Below, piece after piece: positions 1-4,811 of a stretch of DNA of 5,590 nucleotides (position 1 is its first letter; every line of letters begins with the position of its first letter). Position numbers and translations under genes: made by a program. Origin of the DNA: an uncultured Chitinophagaceae bacterium. GTDB taxonomy: Bacteria; Bacteroidota; Bacteroidia; Chitinophagales; Chitinophagaceae. The stretch lies in NCBI GenBank assembly GCA_903832075.1, contig CAILAF010000579.1, positions 1 through 5,590 of the forward strand. The letters run 5' to 3'. The notes beneath the pieces are model-generated. The model made no database searches. It saw nothing but the letters and a program-made list of their open reading frames with translations, and had not been told where the DNA came from.

Positions 1-513
1 ACTCCACAAACTTTTATTGAGGTATTAGATAAAAACGGAAATGAAGTGAAAGCAGGAGAGATGGGCTATGTTGTTGCCACCAGATTAGATGCATTCAGTT
101 TTCCATTGATCAGATTTTATTTAGGTGATCTTGCAATAAAAAGTGATGAAAATGAAAAATGTACCTGCGGAAGAAATTTTCCTATGTTAAAAAAAGTAAT
201 AGGCAGAGATACCGATATTGTTCATACTCCATCGGGCAAGGCTTTGATTGTACATTTCTTTACCGGTATATTCGAACACTTTGAACAAATCAAGCAATTT
301 AAAGTTGTGCAGCGAAATAAAAATGAAATTGAAATTGAATTTATGCCAAACGAAAACTTTCAAACAGAAATACTTGATAAAATAAACGAAACAATTTATA
401 GTAAAGCAAATGAGCGATTTTCAATTAAATATATTGAAGTAAATGCTATTGCACCAACTGCATCAGGTAAACCACAAATCATTCAAAACTTAATTGCAGA
501 AAAATTTATCTAA
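1..513 (+). CDS. Phenylacetate-CoA ligase / CapK-family adenylate-forming enzyme (C-terminal part)
   Basis: The frame is open from base 1, so the start lies outside the window; 170 C-terminal residues are visible of a family usually about 430-460 long. What is seen: a PLIRFYLGD segment (residues 35-43 of the visible part), matching the R-Y-x-x-GD motif of ANL adenylating enzymes; a CxCGR element (54-58) and a GRDTD hinge-like motif (68-72), both typical of the PaaK/CapK branch; and a TASGKPQ segment near the end whose Lys (about 157) sits where the catalytic C-terminal lysine of ANL enzymes lies. Such enzymes activate a carboxylate with ATP and usually pass it to CoA. CapK-like members often sit in surface-polysaccharide loci, but no neighbour here shows that, so the substrate is unknown. 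The 3' neighbour is convergent. Family assignment is firm; the exact reaction is not. Confidence 0.85.
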   Translation, partial: TPQTFIEVLDKNGNEVKAGEMGYVVATRLDAFSFPLIRFYLGDLAIKSDENEKCTCGRNFPMLKKVIGRDTDIVHTPSGKALIVHFFTGIFEHFEQIKQFKVVQRNKNEIEIEFMPNENFQTEILDKINETIYSKANERFSIKYIEVNAIAPTASGKPQIIQNLIAEKFI

Positions 514-541
514 ACAATTTACTTAAATGTTATTGGATAAT

Positions 542-560
542 AAATCGCAATGATTTTTTC
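542..560 (+). terminator. Possible weak terminator between convergent genes
   Basis: AAATC (542-546) can pair with GATTT (552-556) around the 5-nt loop GCAAT, and the T-run continues to 559. It lies 28 bp after the stop of the CoA-ligase gene, in the 111-bp gap facing a convergent gene. The stem is only 5 bp and AT-rich, so the call rests mainly on position. Confidence 0.3.
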
Positions 561-624
561 TTAACAAGTTGTAGTTAGTGAATATGATTTGCTTTTTCTC
601 TTTAATGGAATTAATTTGTAGAAA

Positions 625-1161
625 TCAGTATTTAAATGCGATACCTTTTTTAAGGCTTTGCTTACTTCCAAGCCCCATACTTCCATTTGGATTTGAATAA
701 TTTGTATCTTTTTCTGAAGTGATTAATATAAAAGGATAACCTGCAGCTGCTGCAGCTTTTTTAATTTTCTCTTCAGCTTTTCTATCAGCACCGGGTCCTG
801 TATAGGCATTGATAAAAGCTGTTTTGCCTTTTACTTCTGCCCCTTCAGTTAATCCGGTTGTTTGTGCTTTATCATAAAAGATCTGAACATTTTCCCAATC
901 GGCTTCTGATGTTACGATCACTTTTTTTGAAACATCTTCTTCTCTGCCGCTTTTTCCATAAATGATTTTTTCAATTGCTATTTTCCCAATTGTTTGTTCA
1001 GCGTCCTCATTCAGGTATTTATAAATAACTGTATATTGTTCATTACGCACAATTGATACTTCTATTTTTTTACCGTTATGTAAAAAAAGTTTATCGCTTT
1101 GTGAGAATGCAAAATGACTTAATAAAAAAAATGTGACTAAAAGAATAAGTTTTGTTTTCAT
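625..1161 (-). CDS. Exported hypothetical protein, Bacteroidota type (178 aa)
   Basis: I do not recognise a named family. Residues 1-20 form a signal peptide (Lys2 and Lys4, a hydrophobic stretch LILLVTFFLL, then HFAFS), with likely signal peptidase I cleavage near FS-Q. There is no lipobox Cys. The start of the mature part, about residues 23-82 (DKLFLHNGKKIEVSIV, then a KIIYGKSG segment), resembles the short beta-rich module found in many exported Bacteroidota proteins. Residues 89-150 (WENV, GLTEGAEVKGKT, KIKKAAAAAGYPFILIT) recall small envelope domains in which an Ala-rich helix precedes a beta strand, as in RcsF/DUF4156-like proteins; this likeness is only a pattern impression. The protein ends GIAFKY with a TGA stop. 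It starts 63 bp downstream of the ATC-hydrolase-like gene on the same strand, and the gap shows no promoter consensus, so co-transcription is plausible. No Shine-Dalgarno is seen; the ATG follows AATCAAAAAA. Confidence 0.75.
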   Translation of the reverse strand: MKTKLILLVTFFLLSHFAFSQSDKLFLHNGKKIEVSIVRNEQYTVIYKYLNEDAEQTIGKIAIEKIIYGKSGREEDVSKKVIVTSEADWENVQIFYDKAQTTGLTEGAEVKGKTAFINAYTGPGADRKAEEKIKKAAAAAGYPFILITSEKDTNYSNPNGSMGLGSKQSLKKGIAFKY

Positions 1162-1177
1162 TTTTTTGATTGATTTT

Positions 1178-1203
1178 TTAATAATAAAATATCTGATTAT
1201 TAA
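1178..1203. repeat. AT-only inverted repeat between the two leftward genes
   Basis: TTAATAAT (1178-1185) is the exact reverse complement of ATTATTAA (1196-1203), with a 10-nt loop. It lies in the 63-bp gap upstream of the exported-protein gene. All eight pairs are A-T and no T-run follows on the transcribed minus strand, so it is not a convincing terminator; it could be a weak mRNA hairpin or chance in AT-rich DNA. Confidence 0.35.
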
Positions 1204-1224
1204 GTGAAAAAAATTGCGGTCTTT

Positions 1225-1926
1225 CTAATTGCTTGCATTTATTTTTTCGAATCTTAGATCGCAACATTTTGCACCTTTCGCTAAGGTTCCGTTGCGGGTA
1301 TATTTAATTCCATATTTTTTAAAATAATCAGGATATGCAAAGTCATCTGCATAGCAATTAGGAATACATGCTTCCGGGACGTTCATTTTTTTTGCTAACT
1401 CAAGCCAAACACACCAATGAATATCATATTGAAAACAATTTTCGGTATCTTCTGATAATATCATATCAAGACATCCGGCTCTTGAACATACTTTGGGAAG
1501 TGGATAAAAATATTTTCTGAAAAATTCCATTGAATCACCATAGTTTTTAATGGCGTCATCTTCCGGACTCGATTTAGAGAAAGCCTCTACTGCTGTACTT
1601 TCCATAACAAGACACATAATTTCTATCGCTCTTTTTTTATTAAGAACTTTTGTTAAAGCAGAAAACATGGAGATATATTCTAATTGCTGATTGATAAATA
1701 AAATGTTTTTCATTCCTTTTGCCATAATATCAGATAAATCAAGTTTGGTTACCTTATTCTTTTCTATATAAAACCAATACAACAATTTTATTTTTTGAAG
1801 AAATGATATTTGTCCGAAAATAATTTTTTGCGAAGTTTTTTTAAGCTTCGATTTAAAGGCATCATCCCAATTACTTTCTAAATCACTTATCGCAACTCCA
1901 TATCCATTTGTCTTTTCAATTTTCAT
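1225..1926 (-). CDS. L-2-amino-thiazoline-4-carboxylic acid (ATC) hydrolase family protein
   Basis: The 233-residue product ends with the pattern I associate with the ATC hydrolase family: NCFQYDIHWCVWLELAKKMNV (163-183), then a cysteine/acid cluster PEACIPNCYADD (184-195), then RNGTLAKGAKCCDLRF (211-226), where G-x-x-x-CDxRF is the family signature. In the founding pathway the enzyme opens the thiazoline ring of L-ATC to S-carbamoyl-L-cysteine on the way to cysteine; most homologues, including this one, have no demonstrated substrate. Nine cysteines (105, 147, 152, 164, 172, 187, 191, 221, 222) are unusually many, eight of them in the C-terminal 90 residues. No signal peptide is seen, so it is probably cytoplasmic. 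The partner hydrolase expected in an ATC pathway (S-carbamoyl-cysteine hydrolase) is not next to it. The start is the ATG at 1924-1926, with no clear Shine-Dalgarno. Family is likely; function is uncertain. Confidence 0.7.
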   Translation of the reverse strand: MKIEKTNGYGVAISDLESNWDDAFKSKLKKTSQKIIFGQISFLQKIKLLYWFYIEKNKVTKLDLSDIMAKGMKNILFINQQLEYISMFSALTKVLNKKRAIEIMCLVMESTAVEAFSKSSPEDDAIKNYGDSMEFFRKYFYPLPKVCSRAGCLDMILSEDTENCFQYDIHWCVWLELAKKMNVPEACIPNCYADDFAYPDYFKKYGIKYTRNGTLAKGAKCCDLRFEKINASN

Positions 1927-2282
1927 ACAGGTTAAGCTGATTTTTATTTTGCTCTATGTCTTTTTTACATTGCCCTTTTAGCAACAAGAGGGAATTATTT
2001 GATGTTGCAAAAATGGATCAAAAAATTTCTATCACTTTGCTTATTGACCTCAGGTGTTGTAATTTTTAAATGAAGTGGGTAGTTTCGTTATTAAAGCATA
2101 TTGCGTTTTCTAAAAATTCGGTTTTATATAATAATGTTAATACTTAAATGAAAGGTTGATTATAAAAAGCAAATTTCTTATATATAGTATCAATTTTACA
2201 ATCTTCGGTTCAAATGTTTTTTGTTATTCAATATTAGTATATCACATCAACACTTTATTTGCTTCCTAATTCATTTTGCCCA

Positions 2283-2313
2283 GGTTCTGCATTTTGGTCA
2301 AAAATCCAGAACC
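2283..2313. repeat. Strong interrupted hairpin (12 bp, one C-C mismatch)
   Basis: GGTTCTG (2283-2289) pairs with CAGAACC (2307-2313), then a C-C mismatch (2290/2306), then ATTTT (2291-2295) pairs with AAAAT (2301-2305), closing a GGTCA loop. It is among the best inverted repeats in the window. Neither strand shows a T-run after the stem, so it does not look like an intrinsic terminator. It may be a folded small RNA, a protein-binding site, or the remnant of a small repeat element. Confidence 0.6.
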
Positions 2314-2338
2314 AGTCCAGAAGGAGTCCCGAAGAAGG
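2306..2338 (+). repeat. Three degenerate tandem 11-bp repeats
   Basis: The units are CCAGAACCAGT (2306-2316), CCAGAAGGAGT (2317-2327) and CCCGAAGAAGG (2328-2338). The first two differ at two bases and the third is more diverged. The first unit overlaps the right arm of the 2283-2313 hairpin. Equal spacing of one helical turn (11 bp) would suit repeated protein binding, but decay of a short tandem duplication explains it equally well. Confidence 0.5.
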
Positions 2339-2346
2339 TATGAATG

Positions 2347-2362
2347 AGACTTTGCAAAGTCT
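2347..2362. promoter_or_regulatory. Perfect 16-bp palindrome, candidate operator
   Basis: AGACTTTGCAAAGTCT is a perfect 8+8 palindrome with no spacer. It sits about 130 bp upstream of the rpsJ -33 box. A shorter inverted pair, TATGAA (2339-2344) and TTCATA (2376-2381), encloses it. Its right half GCAAAG (2354-2359) can pair instead with CTTTGC (2367-2372), giving a competing hairpin. A dimeric regulator site is plausible; no known operator was recognised. Confidence 0.4.
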
Positions 2363-2488
2363 TCTGCTTTGCCTGTTCATAAAATGAGTAAATTTTAAAA
2401 ATCATTTGGTTGTTTTTTGCTATTGAGAAACATAATGCTCTTTCAATGCTTAATTTTCTCGAGTATTAAAAAATTATTTTAAAAAAAC

Positions 2489-2520
2489 TTTGCCTGTCTC
2501 ATATCAGACCATTACCTTTG
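2489..2520 (+). promoter_or_regulatory. Bacteroidota sigma-A promoter for rpsJ / S10 operon
   Basis: The -33 box TTTG (2489-2492) and the -7 box TACCTTTG (2513-2520), a full match to TAnnTTTG, are separated by 20 bp, the spacing known for Bacteroidota housekeeping promoters. An A/T-rich stretch (about 2465-2487) precedes it, which could help polymerase binding. Transcription would begin a few bases after 2520, leaving a 5' UTR of only about 20-27 nt before the rpsJ ATG at 2551. So there is no room for a long leader upstream of rpsJ. Confidence 0.85.
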
Positions 2521-2550
2521 CAGCCCCAAAGGAAATATTGGGTAAAGACT

Positions 2551-2856
2551 ATGTCTCAAAGAATCAGAATCAAATTACAATCTTACGATCACAATTTAGT
2601 AGATAAGTCTGCTGAAAAAATAGTGAAAACAGTACGCAGTACCGGCGCAGTAGTTACAGGACCAATTCCGCTTCCTACAAGAAAAAGAATCTTTACTGTA
2701 TTGCGTTCGCCGCATGTAAACAAAAAAAGTCGTGAACAATTTCAATTGTGCACACACAAACGTTTATTGGATATCTATACTTCTTCTTCAAGAACAGTAG
2801 ATGCATTAAGTAAGTTGGATTTGCCTTCAGGTGTTGAAGTTGAGATAAAGGCTTAA
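2551..2856 (+). CDS. rpsJ: 30S ribosomal protein S10
   Basis: The product is 101 residues, the usual S10 length. It begins SQRIRIKLQSYDHNLVDKSA, and carries the family core GPIPLPTRKRIFTVLRSPHVNKKSREQF (38-65) and CTHKRLLDIY (67-76). S10 is part of the head of the 30S subunit and, as NusE, can also join antitermination complexes with NusB. The start is placed at the ATG 2551 and not at an upstream TTG at 2518, because the mature family N-terminus begins here and the TTG overlaps the -7 promoter box. No Shine-Dalgarno is close to the ATG, as usual in Bacteroidota. It is the first gene of the operon and has its own promoter. No fusA lies directly upstream. The stop codon falls inside the left arm of a downstream hairpin (2852-2895). 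Confidence 0.97.
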   Translation: MSQRIRIKLQSYDHNLVDKSAEKIVKTVRSTGAVVTGPIPLPTRKRIFTVLRSPHVNKKSREQFQLCTHKRLLDIYTSSSRTVDALSKLDLPSGVEVEIKA

Positions 2857-2895
2857 TCTTCCTAATCCTTATAAGTAGGGATAGGTAAGATTAAG
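2852..2895 (+). promoter_or_regulatory. Large hairpin overlapping the rpsJ stop codon
   Basis: CTTAATCTT (2852-2860) pairs perfectly with AAGATTAAG (2887-2895). After a bulged T (2886) the stem continues CCTA (2861-2864)/TAGG (2882-2885), and then, past an A-A mismatch, four more pairs including a T-G wobble. No T-run follows, so it is not a standard terminator. It could slow polymerase, mark a processing site, or protect the rpsJ 3' end, separating rpsJ from rplC expression. Confidence 0.55.
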
Positions 2896-2970
2896 GAAAA
2901 GAGTTCTTATAAATTAAATTTCGTCAACTCTCAATTATGTGTAAGCATAAAAAAAGAGCTCTGATATAAA

Positions 2971-2998
2971 TGCTTCAACCCGAATTGTGGTTGTAGCG
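2971..2998 (+). promoter_or_regulatory. Leader hairpin A in the rpsJ-rplC spacer
   Basis: GCT (2972-2974) pairs with AGC (2995-2997), then comes a T-T mismatch (2975/2994), then CAACC (2976-2980) pairs with GGTTG (2989-2993), closing an 8-nt loop. A T-G wobble (2971/2998) can extend the base. Its left arm overlaps ATGCTT (2970-2975), which can pair instead with AAGCAT (2943-2948), so the two folds exclude one another. Confidence 0.5.
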
Positions 2999-3005
2999 AA
3001 ACATA

Positions 3006-3031
3006 TAAACAGGCCCTTCGAGGTTTGTTTA
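3006..3031 (+). promoter_or_regulatory. Leader hairpin B, 10 bp with CUUCGA loop
   Basis: TAAACAGGCC (3006-3015) pairs with GGTTTGTTTA (3022-3031) as ten continuous pairs, eight Watson-Crick and two G-U, around the hexaloop CTTCGA. The two wobbles form only in RNA of the plus strand, since the complementary strand would have A-C mismatches there. That is a hint that the structure acts as operon mRNA. It lies 7 nt after hairpin A. Confidence 0.6.
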
Positions 3032-3137
3032 CTACCGGTACTTCCGCTCTCTAATTTATTTTGAGAAACAAAGGAAAAGGTCGGCAGCGAACAAGGATTG
3101 AATTACGCAATCATCAGCGTGATGTCCTTCATACCTC

Positions 3138-3155
3138 TGCGGGGCGCAAACCGCA
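3138..3155 (+). promoter_or_regulatory. GC-rich hairpin directly upstream of rplC start
   Basis: TGCGG (3138-3142) pairs with CCGCA (3151-3155) around the loop GGCGCAAA. Only AAAAAG separates it from the rplC ATG at 3162, so the fold would lie at the ribosome entry site. In a genome without Shine-Dalgarno use, access to the A-rich stretch before the ATG probably matters, making this a plausible translational control point. Confidence 0.45.
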
Positions 3156-3161
3156 AAAAAG

Positions 3162-3779
3162 ATGAAAGGAATTATTGGAAAAAAAATCGGGATGACCAGC
3201 ATCTTCTCTACAGATGGCAAGCAAACAGCTTGTACAATCATTGAAGCCGGCCCGAATGTTGTGACTCAGGTTAAAACTAAAGAGTCTGACGGCTACTCTG
3301 CATTACAATTAGCATTTGGCGATAAAAAGGAAAAGCATTCTACAAAAGCAGAAATTAATCACTTTGCAAAAGCTAATACGCCAGCTAAAAAATTTACAAA
3401 AGAATTTCGCGATTATTCAATAGAAAAAGCTTTGGGAGAAACGATAACTGTTGACATTTTTACCGAAGGTGATGATGTTGAAGTGATTGGAACGACTAAA
3501 GGAAAAGGTTTTCAAGGGGTTGTAAAACGCCATGGATTCAGTGGTGTTGGTGAACAATCACATGGTCAGCATGATCGTTCAAGAGCACCGGGTTCTATCG
3601 GCGGTTCCTCTTATCCTGCAAGGGTTTTCAAAGGGATGAGAATGGCCGGTCGTATGGGTAATGACAGAGTGAAATTAAAAGGCTTGAAAGTGGTAAAGAT
3701 TTTTGCAGAGAAAAATTATATACTTATCAGCGGGTCGGTTCCTGGTCATAACGGTTCAATCGTTTTAATCCAGAAGTAA
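3162..3779 (+). CDS. rplC: 50S ribosomal protein L3
   Basis: The 205-residue product matches L3 from end to end. The N-terminus is MKGIIGKKIGMTSIFSTDG; a long central loop holds TKGKGFQGVVKRHGFSGVGEQSHG (112-135), APGSIGGSSYPARVFKGMRMAGRMGN (142-167) and a C-terminal GSVPGHNGS segment (191-199). L3 nucleates 50S assembly and its loop reaches toward the peptidyl-transferase centre. In E. coli a Gln in the SIGQNQTPG loop (Q150) is methylated by PrmB; here the aligned residue is Ser150 (GGSSYPA), so that modification target is absent, which I believe is common in Bacteroidota. The start is ATG 3162, preceded by a hairpin and an A-run, with no Shine-Dalgarno. The gene follows the long 305-bp spacer after rpsJ and lies 21 bp before rplD. 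Confidence 0.97.
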   Translation: MKGIIGKKIGMTSIFSTDGKQTACTIIEAGPNVVTQVKTKESDGYSALQLAFGDKKEKHSTKAEINHFAKANTPAKKFTKEFRDYSIEKALGETITVDIFTEGDDVEVIGTTKGKGFQGVVKRHGFSGVGEQSHGQHDRSRAPGSIGGSSYPARVFKGMRMAGRMGNDRVKLKGLKVVKIFAEKNYILISGSVPGHNGSIVLIQK

Positions 3780-3800
3780 TCACACTTTAATTAAATTAAG

Positions 3801-4436
3801 ATGCAAGTAGACGTTTTAAATATAAAAGGACAAAAAACAGGCAGAACAATCGAATTGCCACAGGAAGTATTTGGTGTTGAGCCGAATGATCATGCAATTT
3901 ATCTTGCCGTAAAACAATATTTGGCAGCACAACGTCAGGGTACACACAAAGTAAAAACCCGTGCTGAAGTACAAGGTGCCAGCCGCAAATTGCATAAACA
4001 AAAAGGAACAGGTGGTTCTCGTAAAGGTAATATCCGCAATCCTTTGTATAAAGGTGGTGGTACTATCTTCGGGCCAAAACCCCATGCTTACGATTTCAAA
4101 TTGAATCGTAAAGTGAAAGATCTTGCAAAAGTTTCTGCATTAAGTCATAAAGCAAAAGATGCTGCATTAATGGTGGTTGAAGAAATTACAATGGATGTTC
4201 CTAAAACAAAACAAGTAATTGAAGTTTTGAAAGGATTGAATGTTGCCGACAAAAAAACTTTATTGATCATCGCTGATTATAATGATAATCTTTATTTAAG
4301 TACTCGTAATGTACCAAATGTTGCCAGTTCTTTATTAGCCGATATCAATACTTATGATATTATCAATGCAGATGTTTTAGTGTTGACTGAAAATGCCGCT
4401 AAAATTTTTGCTGAAAACGAAGCTGTAGAAGCTTAA
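3801..4436 (+). CDS. rplD: 50S ribosomal protein L4
   Basis: The 211-residue product is a complete L4. The conserved extended loop that lines the exit tunnel is clear: AAQRQGTHKVKTRAEVQGASRK (42-63), QKGTGGSRKGNIRNPLYKGGGTIFGPKPHAY (67-97). The C-terminal globular part includes LKGLNVADKKTLLIIADYNDNLYLSTRNVPNV and ends in an acidic tail AENEAVEA. L4 binds 23S rRNA early in 50S assembly. In gammaproteobacteria it also represses the S10 operon through the mRNA leader; whether it does so here is unknown, and the only long untranslated stretch in this operon is the rpsJ-rplC spacer. It starts 21 bp after rplC and ends 27 bp before rplW. Confidence 0.97.
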   Translation: MQVDVLNIKGQKTGRTIELPQEVFGVEPNDHAIYLAVKQYLAAQRQGTHKVKTRAEVQGASRKLHKQKGTGGSRKGNIRNPLYKGGGTIFGPKPHAYDFKLNRKVKDLAKVSALSHKAKDAALMVVEEITMDVPKTKQVIEVLKGLNVADKKTLLIIADYNDNLYLSTRNVPNVASSLLADINTYDIINADVLVLTENAAKIFAENEAVEA

Positions 4437-4463
4437 TTTAAAAACGTTTCAATTTAAGATACA

Positions 4464-4763
4464 ATGAAACTGACAGAAATTTTGATAAAGCCGATATTAA
4501 CAGAGAAAGCAAATGCACAGCAGGAAAAGTTGAGATGATATGCTTTCAAAGTAAACCGTAAGGCTAACAAATTGGAAATTAAAAAAGCAGTTGAAGAATT
4601 TTACGGAGTGAGTGTGATTGATGTGAATACTGTTGTTGTTCCGGGAAAAAATAAAACACGTTATACTAAAGCGGGTTTTATTCAGGGACAAAAACCTTCA
4701 TTCAAAAAAGCATTGGTAACAGTTGCTGAAGGTGAAACAATCGATTTATACGCAAACATTTAA
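4464..4763 (+). CDS. rplW: 50S ribosomal protein L23, interrupted by in-frame TGA at codon 25
   Basis: From ATG 4464 the frame reads MKLTEILIKPILTEKANAQQ, EKLR, then TGA (4536-4538), then YAFKVNRKANKLEIKKAVEE and on to a C-terminal AEGETIDLYANI with a TAA stop at 4761. The total is 99 codons counting TGA, normal for L23, and it aligns to E. coli L23 without gaps (TEKANAQQEKLRxYAFKV against SEKASTAMEKSNTIVLKV), so one base change and not an indel is involved. TGA could come from CGA, AGA or GGA by one substitution. No in-frame ATG follows; the two overlapping ATGs at 4535 and 4540 run into stops within a few codons, so restart is unlikely. L23 sits at the exit tunnel, binds trigger factor and SRP, and is normally essential. 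Hence a sequence error, a polymorphism or read-through are all possible. Position in the operon is standard. Confidence 0.9.
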
Positions 4764-4772
4764 TTATAGCAC

Positions 4773-4791
4773 GCGAAGCTGAAAATTTCGC
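4773..4791 (+). repeat. Small hairpin in the rplW-rplB gap
   Basis: GCGAA (4773-4777) pairs with TTCGC (4787-4791) around a 9-nt loop in the 48-bp gap. It is followed by an A-rich stretch, then the rplB ATG at 4812. The stem is short and may be chance. Confidence 0.3.
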
Positions 4792-4811
4792 ACACAAAAA
4801 AAGAAACAGAC

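Larger units (their letters stand above)
1927..2550. other. Long divergent intergenic region without a gene
   Basis: These 624 bp separate the leftward ATC-hydrolase-like gene from rightward rpsJ. I see no credible protein gene, tRNA or rRNA. Roughly 1927-2270 is very AT-rich, with only weak repeats, for example CCCTTTT (1973-1979) facing AAGAGGG (1986-1992). By contrast 2280-2380 is richer in G+C and packed with ordered repeats, listed separately. The last 65 bp are an A/T-rich stretch leading into the rpsJ promoter. No clear promoter for the leftward gene was found; the best minus-strand match to TAnnTTTG is CATTTTTG (complement of 2008-2015), without a properly spaced upstream box. Confidence 0.7.
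2857..3161 (+). promoter_or_regulatory. 305-bp structured spacer between rpsJ and rplC, candidate leader RNA
   Basis: This gap is far longer than the other operon gaps (21-48 bp) and contains no credible protein gene. It carries a series of inverted repeats readable as RNA helices: 2852-2895, 2900-2931, 2943-2975, 2971-2998, 3006-3031, 3093-3129 and 3138-3155, some mutually exclusive. Ribosomal protein operons commonly have autoregulatory mRNA structures, and the products of rplC, rplD or rplB could be ligands; that is inference. No promoter matching TTTG-N20-TAnnTTTG was found within it; the nearest -7-like sequence (3056-3063) lacks an upstream box. I matched it to no named RNA family. Confidence 0.5.

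Noticed and set aside
2008..2039. Promoters in either direction near CAAAAATG and TCACTTTG
   Set aside because: Each matches the -7 box at 7 of 8 positions, but no upstream TTTG lies at the right spacing.
2200..2225. tRNA T-loop-like GGTTCAAAT
   Set aside because: The flanking bases do not pair as a T-stem and no acceptor or anticodon stem is found nearby.
2518..2550. Upstream TTG start giving an 11-residue N-terminal extension of S10
   Set aside because: The TTG overlaps the -7 promoter box and the extension has no counterpart in S10; the ATG at 2551 fits.
3056..3063. Internal promoter for rplC (TTATTTTG resembling TAnnTTTG)
   Set aside because: One mismatch at a key A, and the nearest TTTG (3024-3027) is 28 bp away instead of about 20.
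3056..4085. Leftward open frames at 3056-3241 and 3816-4085
   Set aside because: They are antisense shadows of the rplC start region and of rplD, with no protein-like features.
4535..4560. Translation restart at ATGs overlapping the TGA in rplW (4535 and 4540)
   Set aside because: Both are out of the L23 frame and reach stops after 8 and 4 codons.
4536..4580. Selenocysteine insertion at the rplW TGA
   Set aside because: No convincing stable stem-loop follows the TGA at SECIS distance, and L23 has no known selenoprotein form.
4572..4763. Separate 63-residue protein starting at TTG inside rplW
   Set aside because: It is simply the L23 C-terminal part in the same frame as the upstream segment; a TTG restart would lose the first beta strand and helix of L23.
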